Source: Inquilinus limosus
GTDB lineage: Bacteria > Pseudomonadota > Alphaproteobacteria > DSM-16000 > Inquilinaceae
DNA: 39,521 bases
Assembly: GCA_019508225.1 (NCBI GenBank)
Contig: JAEKLZ010000163.1
Location: 1 to 39,521, forward strand
Direction: 5' to 3'
Part shown: piece after piece, positions 16,191-24,066 of the stretch
Layout: each line of letters begins with the position of its first letter
Numbering within the stretch: the first letter of the stretch is position 1
The notes under the pieces: generated by a model
The model's input: only the letters and a program-made list of their open reading frames with translations
The model's database searches: none
Told to the model about the DNA's origin: nothing
Made by a program: the position numbers and the translations under genes

Positions 16191-16862
16191 TCACGCGGTT
16201 CCGGCGGGAATGGTGAAGCGGCCGCTGTAGCGGAACAGGTCGCCGAACAGGCGATGGCTGATCACCATCCGCATGGTGAAGCTGAGGTCGTCGACCGGCC
16301 GCTCCTCGACATAGGCGCGGCCGAACAGCAGGTGGATCGGCAGCGGCACGTCGCGGCCGAACAGCCGCCAGACATAGCCGCAGTCGCGGAACACCAACGC
16401 CCCGTCCTCGGCCGTGACCGCCAGGCGGATGCCCAGGCTGAAGCGCACGAATTCGATCACCTCGTTGGCCTGGCCGGGCTCCATATGGGACCGGAAGTGG
16501 AACGGCCTGCGCCCGGTGAAGCGGAACACGCGGTCCCAATGGATGTTCGCGTTGCCTGGGTTCGATGTGTAGTGGACCGCGATCGGCACATCGGTGCCGC
16601 GATGCGGGACGATGCCGCCGAACAGCCGCCCGAACGGGATCAGCAGCGTCGCAAGACCCGAGTGATAGACCTCGTCCATCACGCCGGTGACCGTGATGGC
16701 GTCGCGGCTCCGGGGCCGCAGGAAATAATGCCGCCGGATGACGGGTCCGAGCGTCTGCCAGCCCGGCCCGAGGACGGTCTGGAACACGGGCTCGGAGCCC
16801 GATGCCGCGGCTCGGGGGGACGGCACGCCCGGCGCCGGTGCGGACTCGCCGGGCGTGCCCAT
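16191..16862 (-). CDS. DUF4166-domain protein
   Basis: A 223-residue protein matching the DUF4166 pattern: an N-terminal Pro/Ala-rich tail of about 25 residues, then GPGWQTLGPVIRRHYFLRPR, a central segment with YTSNPGNANIHWDRVFRF, and a C-terminal strand-rich part ending RMVISHRLFGDLFRYSGRFT. No signal peptide or membrane segment is clear. The function of the domain is unknown. The ATG at 16862 lies four bases after the stop of the DUF1508 gene, so the two are very likely co-transcribed. The frame stays open further upstream, but that part overlaps DUF1508 and is an artefact. The family assignment is by pattern recognition and is fairly confident. Confidence 0.82.
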   Translation of the reverse strand: MGTPGESAPAPGVPSPRAAASGSEPVFQTVLGPGWQTLGPVIRRHYFLRPRSRDAITVTGVMDEVYHSGLATLLIPFGRLFGGIVPHRGTDVPIAVHYTSNPGNANIHWDRVFRFTGRRPFHFRSHMEPGQANEVIEFVRFSLGIRLAVTAEDGALVFRDCGYVWRLFGRDVPLPIHLLFGRAYVEERPVDDLSFTMRMVISHRLFGDLFRYSGRFTIPAGTA

Positions 16863-16866
16863 CCGG

Positions 16867-17049
16867 TCAGGATTCGGTGGTGTCGTCGGTCGGCGCGGCC
16901 GGACCATTCTTCTTGATCGATTCGATCGCGTTCTTGGCCGAGGCCTTGCTGGTGTAGCCCTCGGTCGAGAAGATCGTCTCGGAGTTGTACTTGAACCGCA
17001 CCCGGAACTCGCCGGCCTTGTCCTTATAGATCTCGAACTTGTGCGCCAT
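16867..17049 (-). CDS. Small DUF1508 (YegP-family) protein
   Basis: A 60-residue protein: one YegP/DUF1508 repeat, FEIYKDKAGEFRVRFKYN followed by TEGYTSKASAKNAIESIKKN, then a short acidic tail. YegP proteins usually have one or two such repeats; this is a single-repeat form. The biochemical role is unknown. GGAGGGGAG lies about seven bases before the ATG, which fixes the start well inside a longer open frame (16867-17265). The next gene (DUF4166) begins four bases downstream. Confidence 0.88.
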   Translation of the reverse strand: MAHKFEIYKDKAGEFRVRFKYNSETIFSTEGYTSKASAKNAIESIKKNGPAAPTDDTTES

Positions 17050-17285
17050 GGGTCGTCTCCCCTCCGGGATTGAGACAGTCGCCCGGCAGTTTGACCGCGA
17101 TACCCCAATATTCGCAAGCCGCATTGTTGAAGAGCCGCAAGGTCTCCGATCTGTCTCCTCCGGATCAGCCGGATCGAGGCAAGCAGTGCCGCCGGTTACG
17201 GCTGCAACCGCTTTCCCGGATATCGGTAACCGTGCCGCAACCGGGCCGGCCGATGCTGGCGGCATCGGACATCTCGGAGCGCGTC

Positions 17286-18086
17286 ATGGGCGGTGTGTCG
17301 CCGGAAGCCATCGAATCGGTCCAGCAGCTCGCGGACACATGGCGGACTGTCGTGCTCGACCGCGGCGCGGGCGACGTCGCGGATCCCCCCGGCATGGCCA
17401 TCCGCTGGGCCGACAGCAAGTTCCCGTTCTGGAACTGCATCACCTTCACCGACCGGGGCTGCGGCCGCGCGCTGCTGGACGAGCGCTTCGCCCAGGCGGC
17501 CGACTACATGCGGCGGCGCAGCCAGCCCGGGCTGATCTGGCTGTTCGAGGATCTGCTCGACCCCGCCTGCCGCAAGGCGCTGCCCGAAGCCGCGGAACGG
17601 GCCGGGCTCGCCCTGTCGCTGTCCGGCTTCGGCATGGCGGGCGACATCCTGCCGATCGCCGAGCCGCAGCATCCGGAGCTGGAGTTCGTGCGCGTCACCA
17701 CCGAGGACCAGCTGGCGGCCTATGCCGACCTCAACTCCCGCGCCTATGGCATGCCGCTCGAGGCCGGCCGCCACGGGCTCGCCGGGTCGGCGCTGTGGAA
17801 GACCGGGATGCACAGCTATCTCGGGCTGGCGGACGGCGTGCCGGTCTCGGCCGCGGCGACGGTGGCCGCCGGCGACTGCCTGTTCCTGGCCCTGGTCGCG
17901 ACCGCGCCCGAGGCGCAGCGCAAGGGCTATGGCGAGGCGACGGTGCGCAAGGCCCTGTATGAAGGCGCCCGGGCGACCGGCCTGACCCGCACCGTGCTGC
18001 ACGCCACCCTGGCCGGCGCCCCGGTCTATGAGCGCATCGGCTACCGCAAGGTGGCGTCGATCGGGTTCTACGGGCTGAAGGCCTAG
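17286..18086 (+). CDS. GNAT-family N-acetyltransferase
   Basis: A 266-residue two-part acetyltransferase. The N-terminal half (MGGVSPEAIESVQQLADTWR, DSKFPFWNCITFTDRG) is typical of a larger family of double-fold GNAT proteins. The C-terminal half holds the acetyl-CoA site: LFLALVATAPEAQRKGYGEA, with the Q/R-x-x-G-x-G/A type loop, and a later APVYERIGYRKVASIGFYGL. The acetylated substrate is unknown. The ATG at 17286 has GGAG eight bases upstream; an in-frame ATG at 17253 would add 11 residues without a ribosome site, and a longer frame from 17070 is unlikely. The gene converges on the ScfR-type regulator, and the two stops share the palindrome CTAG (18083-18086). Confidence 0.9.
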   Translation: MGGVSPEAIESVQQLADTWRTVVLDRGAGDVADPPGMAIRWADSKFPFWNCITFTDRGCGRALLDERFAQAADYMRRRSQPGLIWLFEDLLDPACRKALPEAAERAGLALSLSGFGMAGDILPIAEPQHPELEFVRVTTEDQLAAYADLNSRAYGMPLEAGRHGLAGSALWKTGMHSYLGLADGVPVSAAATVAAGDCLFLALVATAPEAQRKGYGEATVRKALYEGARATGLTRTVLHATLAGAPVYERIGYRKVASIGFYGLKA

Positions 18087-19525
18087 GTTGCCGGGGTGAA
18101 CTGATAGGGCGTGGCGCCGCGCAGATTCTCGTCCACCGACAGCACATGGTTCAGTGGCGGGAAGGCGCGCTGGTCGCAATCCGGGCGTTCGCATAGTCGG
18201 CAATGCAGCCCGATCGGCGCCGCCGCCTCGTCTGCCGCCAGGTCGATGCCGTCGGCATAGACCAACTGCGCCGCATGGGCGATCTCGCAGCCCAGCGCCA
18301 GAGCGAAGCTCTGCCCCTGGGCGCGGAAGCCGGCGCCGGGCTTGGACACGGTGCGGGCGATGGTGAACCAGCGGCTGCCGTCCGGCAGCTCCGCCAGCTG
18401 GTTCTGGACCCGGCCGGGCGAGCGGAAGGCGTCGGGCAGGATCCATAAGGGGCAGGCGCCGCCCATCCGCGCGAAGGCGGAGTTGGTGGCGCCGAGCCGC
18501 TTCGACACGTTGCCGGCCTTGTCGCTGCGGATCAGGAAGAACGGCACGCCCTTGGCGCCCTGGCGCTGCAGCGTGGTCAGGCGCACCGCGACCTGCTCGA
18601 ACGATGCCTCGAACCGGCTCTGCAGCACCTCGATGTCGTAGCGCAGCGCCGTCGCCGCCCGCCAGAACCGGTCGTAGGGCATCATCACCGCCCCGGCCAG
18701 GTAGTTGGCCAGGACGATGCGGCCGAGGCGTGACGCCGCGGGGCTGGAGAAGGCGACCGGCGCCACCATCTCGTACAGCAGCGCCCGGTATTTGATCAGC
18801 GCGATCTGCACCGCCAGGTGGAAGCTGCGGCTGGGCAGCGGCAGCATCTCGGACAGGAGGATGCGGCGGCCATGTCGGTCGTAGCGGCGGCGAACCGGCC
18901 CCATCACCTCGACCGGCATCACCTTGACCCGCAGCGCCAGCTCCTCGTCCAGGTAGCGGATCAGGCCGGGGAACAGGGCGCCGGGCTCGATCGCGCCGGC
19001 CTGCCAGATCTCCTCCGCCGCCGTTTCCAGCTCCGGGAAATGATGGCCATGCGCCTGCACCCAGTCGCGCACCTCGTCCAGCGGCGACGCGCCCTCGGCG
19101 AGGTCCGGCGCCGATTGCTTCTCAGCCAGCAGGCGCAGCGTCTCGCGCCCCTCGCGATAGGCCTGGTACAGGGCCAGCACCGCCTCGGCCGCGGCCGGGG
19201 CCTGGGCGGCCAGGTCGATGATGTCCTGCCGCTTCAGCCCGGCGGTGCCCGGCCGCGGCGTGGCGAACAGCGGGTCGCCGAACACCTCGCTCAGGCCCCC
19301 GACCAGCCGCTCGCCCTCATCCTCGGCGAAGCTGGCGAGGTCGAGGTCGAAGATCTGGCCCAGCTTCAGCAGGATCTCGACCGTCACCGGCCGCTGGTTG
19401 CTTTCGATCAGGTTGAGGTAGGAGGCGGAGATGGCCAGCCGCTCCGCCAGCTGGGCCTGGGTGACCTCGCGGTCGCGCCGCAGCCGTCGGACCTTGTGCC
19501 CCAGCATCGGCTTGCGCGCCGCCAT
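18083..19525 (-). CDS. ScfR/RamB-type transcriptional regulator (XRE HTH + degenerate M78 domain + Cys-rich C-terminus)
   Basis: A 480-residue regulator of the short-chain fatty acyl/acetate group. Residues about 10-65 form an XRE helix-turn-helix (RREDV-like core: [20 protein letters not shown]). The middle (about 190-290) is an ImmA/IrrE-type M78 domain that lacks the HExxH zinc motif ([19 protein letters not shown]), so it should not be a protease. The C-terminus is DUF2083-like with the cluster [16 protein letters not shown]. The family includes RamB, which controls glyoxylate-cycle genes in actinobacteria, and regulators of acyl-CoA metabolism in alphaproteobacteria. It is divergent from isocitrate lyase across 163 bp with RamB-like motifs, so control of aceA and itself is likely. 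GGAGAAG precedes the ATG. Confidence 0.92.
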   Translation of the reverse strand: MAARKPMLGHKVRRLRRDREVTQAQLAERLAISASYLNLIESNQRPVTVEILLKLGQIFDLDLASFAEDEGERLVGGLSEVFGDPLFATPRPGTAGLKRQDIIDLAAQAPAAAEAVLALYQAYREGRETLRLLAEKQSAPDLAEGASPLDEVRDWVQAHGHHFPELETAAEEIWQAGAIEPGALFPGLIRYLDEELALRVKVMPVEVMGPVRRRYDRHGRRILLSEMLPLPSRSFHLAVQIALIKYRALLYEMVAPVAFSSPAASRLGRIVLANYLAGAVMMPYDRFWRAATALRYDIEVLQSRFEASFEQVAVRLTTLQRQGAKGVPFFLIRSDKAGNVSKRLGATNSAFARMGGACPLWILPDAFRSPGRVQNQLAELPDGSRWFTIARTVSKPGAGFRAQGQSFALALGCEIAHAAQLVYADGIDLAADEAAAPIGLHCRLCERPDCDQRAFPPLNHVLSVDENLRGATPYQFTPAT

Positions 19526-19538
19526 CGATCTTCTCCGA

Positions 19539-19600
19539 TTTACAAAACAGCCATCAACAAACTTTACAACCTTTCCCTTTCACGCTCAACGCCGCGTTGA
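19539..19600. promoter_or_regulatory. Divergent scfR-aceA control region with RamB-like motifs and a 15-bp palindrome
   Basis: The region is much more AT-rich than its surroundings. TTTACAAAAC (19539-19548) and AAACTTTACAAC (19559-19570) share a TTTACAA core; the second matches the published RamB core AAACTTTGCAAA at 10 of 12 positions. TCAACGCCGCGTTGA (19586-19600) is a perfect 7-1-7 palindrome overlapping a weak -35-like TTGACG (19597-19602) that faces aceA. The -10 is poor, so activation is plausible. Confidence 0.5.
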
Positions 19601-19688
19601 CGCTAGGTGGAGCCACACCCAACATCATTCCCATCACCGCAGCGCAGCATGGCGCGCCGCCCGGAACGGAATGAAAAGGATTTACAGG

Positions 19689-20966
19689 ATGGCTCCCCTC
19701 GACTCTCCGACCCCGATCCGAACCCAGGCCGGCCGGTTCGACGGCATCGTCCGGGACTACGCCCCGGCCGATGTCGACCGGCTGCGGGGATCGGTCCGGA
19801 TCGAGCACACGCTGGCCCGGCTCGGCGCCGAGCGGCTGTGGGAGCTGATGCACCAGCGCGACTTCGTCAACTCGCTCGGCGCCACCAACGGCACCCAGGC
19901 GATGCAGCAGGTCCGTGCCGGGCTGGAGGCGATCTACCTGTCCGGCTGGCAGGTCGCGGCCGACGCCAACACCGCCGGCCAGATGTATCCGGACCAGAGC
20001 CTGTACCCGGCGGATTCGGTGCCGGAGGCGGTGAAGAAGATCAACCGCACGCTACAGCGCGCCGACCAGATCGAGCATGCCGAGGGCGGCGCCAAGCGCC
20101 ACTGGTTCGCGCCGATCGTGGCCGATGCCGAGGCCGGCTTCGGCGGCCCGCTCAACGCCTTCGAGCTGATGAAGGCGATGATCGAGGCCGGCGCCGCCGG
20201 CGTCCATTTCGAGGACCAGCTCGCCTCGGAGAAGAAATGCGGCCATCTCGGCGGCAAGGTGCTGGTGCCGATGCGCAGCTTCATCCGCACCCTCAACGCC
20301 GCCCGCCTCGCCGCCGACGTGATGGACGTGCCGACCGTGCTGCTGGCCCGCACCGACGCCGAGAGCGCCAAGCTGATCACCAGCGACATCGACGAGCGCG
20401 ACCATCCCTTCATCGATCGCACGACCCGCACCGAGGAGGGCTTCCATCCGATCAAGCCGGAGAACCGGATGGAGTACTGCATCGCCCGCGGCCTGGCCTT
20501 CGCGCCCTATGCCGACCTGCTGTGGATGGAGACCTCGAAGCCCGATCTCGGCCAGGCGAAGCGCTTCGCCGAGGGCATCCACCGGCAGTTCCCGGGCAAG
20601 CTCCTGTCCTACAACTGCTCGCCCAGCTTCAACTGGAAGGCCAATCTGGACGACGCGACGATCGCCAAGTTCCAGCGCGAGCTGGGGGCCATGGGCTACA
20701 AGTTCCAGTTCATCACCCTGGCCGGCTTCCACAGCCTGAACTTCGCCACCTTCGAGCTGGCGCGCGGCTACAAGGACCGGCAGATGGCCGCCTATTCCGA
20801 ACTGCAGCAGGCGGAGTTCGCGGCCGAGGCCCAGGGCTACACCGCGACCAAGCACCAGCGCGAGGTCGGCACCGGCTATTTCGACGCCGTCAGCCTCGCC
20901 ATCTCCGGCGGCAAGGCCTCGACCACCGCGCTCCGCGAATCGACCGAAGCCGCCCAGTTCCATTGA
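19689..20966 (+). CDS. aceA: Isocitrate lyase
   Basis: A 425-residue cytosolic enzyme splitting isocitrate into glyoxylate and succinate, the first step of the glyoxylate shunt used on acetate and fatty acids. The catalytic motif KKCGHLGGK places the essential cysteine at residue 184. Other family signatures are [43 protein letters not shown] and [11 protein letters not shown]. Length matches the about 430-residue bacterial form. AAGGA lies about eight bases before the ATG at 19689, and the frame extends far upstream only through the regulator gene on the other strand. Malate synthase is not in the window. A DUF4170 gene follows after 29 bases. Confidence 0.97.
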   Translation: MAPLDSPTPIRTQAGRFDGIVRDYAPADVDRLRGSVRIEHTLARLGAERLWELMHQRDFVNSLGATNGTQAMQQVRAGLEAIYLSGWQVAADANTAGQMYPDQSLYPADSVPEAVKKINRTLQRADQIEHAEGGAKRHWFAPIVADAEAGFGGPLNAFELMKAMIEAGAAGVHFEDQLASEKKCGHLGGKVLVPMRSFIRTLNAARLAADVMDVPTVLLARTDAESAKLITSDIDERDHPFIDRTTRTEEGFHPIKPENRMEYCIARGLAFAPYADLLWMETSKPDLGQAKRFAEGIHRQFPGKLLSYNCSPSFNWKANLDDATIAKFQRELGAMGYKFQFITLAGFHSLNFATFELARGYKDRQMAAYSELQQAEFAAEAQGYTATKHQREVGTGYFDAVSLAISGGKASTTALRESTEAAQFH

Positions 20967-20995
20967 GCCACTGCGCCTGAACGGAGGACATCCTC

Positions 20996-21202
20996 ATGAC
21001 CACCCATCGCTTCTGGATCATCGGCGGCGAATACGCCGACACCCGCTTCGACCGGCTGGTCGGCGGCACCGAAAGCCTGCAGGGCCCGTTCGAGAATTAC
21101 GACGACGCGCTGCACGCCTGGCGGCAGCTGGCCTCGGCCACCACCAGCAACGCGCATCAGCGCTACACCATCGCGCATGAGGGGGCTGGTAGAGCCGCCT
21201 GA
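20996..21202 (+). CDS. Small DUF4170-family protein
   Basis: A 68-residue protein beginning MTTHRFWIIGGEYADTRFDR and containing ESLQGPFENYDDALHAWRQL, which fits the DUF4170 family of short alphaproteobacterial proteins. Function is unknown. GGAGGA lies about eight bases before the ATG. The 29-bp gap after aceA and the terminator-like hairpin just after its stop suggest it is the last gene of an aceA transcript. No signal peptide or membrane segment. Confidence 0.85.
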   Translation: MTTHRFWIIGGEYADTRFDRLVGGTESLQGPFENYDDALHAWRQLASATTSNAHQRYTIAHEGAGRAA

Positions 21203-21211
21203 TCCGCGACC

Positions 21212-21243
21212 GGGCCGGGCGGCGCGGGCGCACCGCCCGGCCC
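21212..21243 (+). terminator. Hairpin ending the aceA-DUF4170 transcript
   Basis: GGGCCGGGCGG (21212-21222) pairs perfectly with CCGCCCGGCCC (21233-21243) around a 10-base loop, 9 bases after the DUF4170 stop. Only TT follows, so it is a strong stem but a weak intrinsic terminator. Confidence 0.55.
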
Positions 21244-21282
21244 TTCCACCCGAGAGACCGACCCTTTGGAAGACCCCACCTG

Positions 21283-21309
21283 GGCCCGGCCGATCCGTTC
21301 GGCCGGGCC
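21283..21309. terminator. Bidirectional hairpin between convergent genes
   Basis: GGCCCGGCCGA (21283-21293) pairs exactly with TCGGCCGGGCC (21299-21309) around a 5-base loop. On the plus strand GTTTCTC follows. It also lies five bases after the stop of the minus-strand gene at 21315, so it may serve both directions. Confidence 0.6.
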
Positions 21310-21314
21310 GTTTC

Positions 21315-22109
21315 TCAACGTTCCGGGTCTCGCTTGGTATATTGCCGGACATCCATCGGAACGTCCTTGTTGATGGGCAGCTTGTCACGCTCGATGCCGA
21401 GCGTCTTCCCCACCGCCCAGATATCGTAATCGATATCCCCGTCGATGTTCTTGTCGCCGATCGTCCAGTTCCTCTCGGCCAGGATCTTGAGGGCGTTCGT
21501 CTGCTGATCCTTGTTGCTGCCCGCAACCCTGTTGACATAGGCATGGATGATCTGCTGCCGGCAGGGACCGTTATCCTTCGTGTCGAAGTTCTGCGGCAGA
21601 AGCTTAATTACCGCATCGAGCGGATCTTTGGCGCTGTTGACGTAGTCGTTGATCCACTGATTGCGCGTCTTCTGGTCCGGCGCGGCCTGCAGGCTGGCCG
21701 CGAACTTCTCGGGCGTCGAGGTGTCGGGCTTGGGCTCGCCCGGCTTGGCGCCCGGGTTCTCCGGCGGGACCGGCAGCATGACGAAATCCGGCTTCAGGTC
21801 GCCGTCGTGATAGGTCTGGATCAGGTCCGGGTTGCCGATGTGCTCGTTCAGCGCGACGACGGTCGAATTGATCTTGTCGGGTGCGACGCCGGCCTCGGTG
21901 GCCATGCGCCATTGCGAATCGCCGGCTTCAGGCACCTCCACGGTGCCCTGCTTGAGCAGGTCCTGGGCGTCCTTGAGGCCGTGCTGCTGGGCCAGGCCGT
22001 TCAGCGACTGCTGCCATTGCTGCTGCTGGGCCGCGTTGACCTCATAGGTCCGCCCGTCCTTCCCCACCAGCGAGAATTTGTTGTCCTTGTAGGTGACCGT
22101 GAGCGACAT
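21315..22109 (-). CDS. Orphan hypothetical protein with a possible LysM-like segment
   Basis: A 264-residue protein not assigned to a known family. The N-terminus MSLTVTYKDNKFSLVGKDGR has no signal peptide. A Gln-rich helix follows (about 27-45). Residues about 62-115 read like a divergent LysM module: DSQWRMATEAGVAPDKIN, then VVALNEHIGNPDLIQ and a strand ending in FVMLPVPP. A Pro/Lys linker (115-135) leads to a polar C-terminal domain with PDQKTRNQWINDYVNSAKDP and ending PMDVRQYTKRDPER. GGAGGGG precedes the ATG at 22109, which fixes that start against the upstream in-frame ATG. Base composition is visibly less GC-rich than the neighbours, and a long gene-free stretch follows upstream. Transfer into the chromosome is possible. 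The LysM reading is inference. Confidence 0.8.
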   Translation of the reverse strand: MSLTVTYKDNKFSLVGKDGRTYEVNAAQQQQWQQSLNGLAQQHGLKDAQDLLKQGTVEVPEAGDSQWRMATEAGVAPDKINSTVVALNEHIGNPDLIQTYHDGDLKPDFVMLPVPPENPGAKPGEPKPDTSTPEKFAASLQAAPDQKTRNQWINDYVNSAKDPLDAVIKLLPQNFDTKDNGPCRQQIIHAYVNRVAGSNKDQQTNALKILAERNWTIGDKNIDGDIDYDIWAVGKTLGIERDKLPINKDVPMDVRQYTKRDPER

Positions 22110-22730
22110 CGACCCCTCCACGCACTGCACAGCGAAAATGGGCAGGCCCCGGCCTGTCCGGCCGCAGCCGGGGAGAACCGCACCGATCGTTCAGCCAGGA
22201 CTGAATTCCGGATTCCCCCGAACCGCTAGAGCAAACCCGGGGCGGCGGCAATTGTTCCCCATCGTTTATGGCGCCCGGCGGCAGGCGGCGGATTGCCTGC
22301 CTTCGCAAATGGCGGGCGTGTGGAGTCGCGGTTCGCCTCGCTTTCTCTTCATGTTGAAATCGCCGTTGTCCCAATCAGCCGACACAAAGACCCGATATAT
22401 CCAGGGGTGCGATTTTATTCAGCCACCTCATCGGCGGGTCTGTCAGGTCGGGCCGGCCTGAGCGTGTCGCCGAAATGATCAGCGTGTCTTGCTGATCAAG
22501 TCGCGGGCAGGCTCCACCTGGCGCCTGCCGACGGCCGAGCACTCCGCTACCTTGATCGACGGGTTTGGCCGAAACCGGAACCATCCGCCAGCTATTGCAA
22601 TCGATCTTGAGACAAAAGCTCAACATCGCCTCAAAGTCATTTTATTGCCTGTGATTACTCAATACTATATCTTGGCTACTCGATCCTCATCGTCACCAGT
22701 GGCGGTAGGAGATCGAATGGAGGGGAACAC
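22110..22730. other. Gene-free stretch (about 620 bp), low GC towards aqpZ
   Basis: No convincing coding region was found: short open frames here have no ribosome site, no family resemblance and atypical composition. Visible structure consists of several inverted repeats: GGCAGGC / GCCTGCC (22280-22301), TGATCAGC / GCTGATCA with a 7-base loop (22476-22498), and a short TTGAG / CTCAA pair near 22610. The last 120 bases are clearly AT-rich and probably hold the aquaporin promoter. A small RNA or a remnant of a lost gene cannot be excluded. Confidence 0.5.
22645..22672 (+). promoter_or_regulatory. Possible aqpZ promoter
   Basis: TTGCCT (22645-22650) and TATATC (22667-22672) are 16 bases apart in an AT-rich stretch, about 60 bases before the aquaporin ATG. 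Tentative. Confidence 0.35.
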
Positions 22731-23453
22731 ATGTTCAAACGAGTCCTTGCCGAGGCGCTGGGGACGTTCTGGCTCGTCCTCGGCGGTTGCGGCACCGCGG
22801 TCCTGGCCGGATCGCATGTCGGCTTCGGCGGCGTCGCCGCGGCCTTCGGCCTCACCGTCCTGACCGGCGCCTTCGCCCTCGGCCGGATTTCCGGCGGCCA
22901 TTTCAACCCCGCGGTCACGGTGGGGCTGTGGAGTGCGGGCAAGACCAGCACGTCCGACGTCGTGCCCTATGTCATCGCCCAGGTGGTCGGCGCGATCATC
23001 GCGGGCGGGGTGATCTACGTCATCGCCTCCGGCATGCCCGGCTTCGACATCACCAAGGGCTTCGCCCTGAACGGATACGGCCCCGGATCGCCCGACGGCT
23101 ACGGCCTGACGGCGGCCCTGGTCACCGAGGTGGTGCTGACGGCGGTCTTCCTGGTGGTCATCGTCGGCGTCGTCAGCAACCCGGCGACCGCGCCCTTCGC
23201 GCCGATCGCGATCGGCCTGGCGCTGACGCTGATCCATCTGATCTCGATCCCGGTCACCAACACCTCAGTCAACCCGGCGCGCAGCACCGGCGTGGCGGTG
23301 ATCGCCCAGGGCCTGGCGCTGGGGCAGCTCTGGCTGTTCTGGGTCGCGCCGATCGTCGGCGGCGTCATCGGCGGGCTGGTGGGCCGCTTCCTGACCGAGC
23401 CTGAAACCGCGGTCAGCGCGGCCCCGACCATCCCGGGCGCTCCGGCGGAGTGA
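22731..23453 (+). CDS. aqpZ: Aquaporin Z
   Basis: A 240-residue inner-membrane water channel with six transmembrane helices and two half-helices. Both NPA boxes are intact: HFNPAVT (N59-P60-A61) and SVNPARS (N181-P182-A183). The selectivity filter residues expected of a strict water channel are present: F39, H169, T178 and R184, in the segment [20 protein letters not shown], which is nearly the E. coli AqpZ sequence. This favours water over glycerol transport. GGAGGGG lies six bases before the ATG. It is a single-gene unit: the preceding region has a possible promoter and a strong hairpin follows. Confidence 0.97.
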   Translation: MFKRVLAEALGTFWLVLGGCGTAVLAGSHVGFGGVAAAFGLTVLTGAFALGRISGGHFNPAVTVGLWSAGKTSTSDVVPYVIAQVVGAIIAGGVIYVIASGMPGFDITKGFALNGYGPGSPDGYGLTAALVTEVVLTAVFLVVIVGVVSNPATAPFAPIAIGLALTLIHLISIPVTNTSVNPARSTGVAVIAQGLALGQLWLFWVAPIVGGVIGGLVGRFLTEPETAVSAAPTIPGAPAE

Positions 23454-23460
23454 ATCCGAT

Positions 23461-23509
23461 GCTGGGCTGAAGCCGCCGCAGCCGGGGGCTGCCGGGGCTT
23501 CAGCCCAGC
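23461..23509. terminator. Bidirectional hairpin between aqpZ and the convergent GNAT gene
   Basis: GCTGGGCTGAAGCC (23461-23474) and GGCTTCAGCCCAGC (23496-23509) are exact 14-base complements, and the inner part (GCAGCC / GGCTGC) extends the structure. The right arm covers the last three codons and stop of the minus-strand acetyltransferase. There is no T-run on the plus side. Confidence 0.6.
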
Positions 23510-23961
23510 TCCTTCTCCATGAACAGGCTCAGCGGGTCCGGCCCGTAATCGCCGAACGGGCCGCAATCCCGGTAGCCGAAGCGGCGGTACAGGCCGATCG
23601 CCTCCGGCTGGTGGATGCCGGTCTCCAGCTGGATCAGCCGGACGCCGAGGCCACGGGCCTCGTCCTCGATCCAGGCCAGCAGGTCGCGGCCCACCTTCAG
23701 ACCTCGCGTCGCCGGGTCGACGAACATCCGCTTCAGCTCGGCCTGGCCGTCGTTGCCGACCCGCAGCGCGCCGCAGCCGACCACCCGGCCCTCGCGCCGG
23801 GCCACGAAGAACCGCACGTCCGGCTGTTCCAGCGAAGCGATGTCGAGCATGTGGTTGCTCTCGGCCGGATACAGGCTCGCCATCAGCGCGTCCGACTGGC
23901 GGATCAGGTCGAGCACCGCGTCCTGGCGCGGCGGTTCCGGGGCGATCAGGGTCTCGGTCAC
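23500..23961 (-). CDS. GNAT-family N-acetyltransferase (small, single domain)
   Basis: A 153-residue acetyltransferase. The acetyl-CoA-binding core is LKRMFVDPATRGLKVGRDLL, followed by LGVRLIQLETGIHQPEAIGL and YRRFGYRDCGPFGDY, a pattern shared with the GNAT group often annotated as PhnO/MarR-linked acetyltransferases. The substrate cannot be inferred. The start is a GTG at 23961, with GAGG about nine bases upstream; no ATG offers a better fit. It converges on aqpZ, and its final codons form one arm of the shared hairpin. Confidence 0.9.
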   Translation of the reverse strand: MTETLIAPEPPRQDAVLDLIRQSDALMASLYPAESNHMLDIASLEQPDVRFFVARREGRVVGCGALRVGNDGQAELKRMFVDPATRGLKVGRDLLAWIEDEARGLGVRLIQLETGIHQPEAIGLYRRFGYRDCGPFGDYGPDPLSLFMEKELG

Positions 23962-24066
23962 GATGGCAAGCCTCGGTCATTTTGACCCCGACTATAGCCG
24001 GGCGCGGTGACCCATGAAGGGCTTTCCTCTTGCCTGGGCACGGCCGGCTATGTTCTCGTATCGTTC

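Noticed and set aside
22093..22461. A possible small gene in the gene-free stretch
   Set aside because: No ribosome site, overlap with the start of the orphan gene on the other strand, and Pro/Arg-rich sequence without resemblance to any family.
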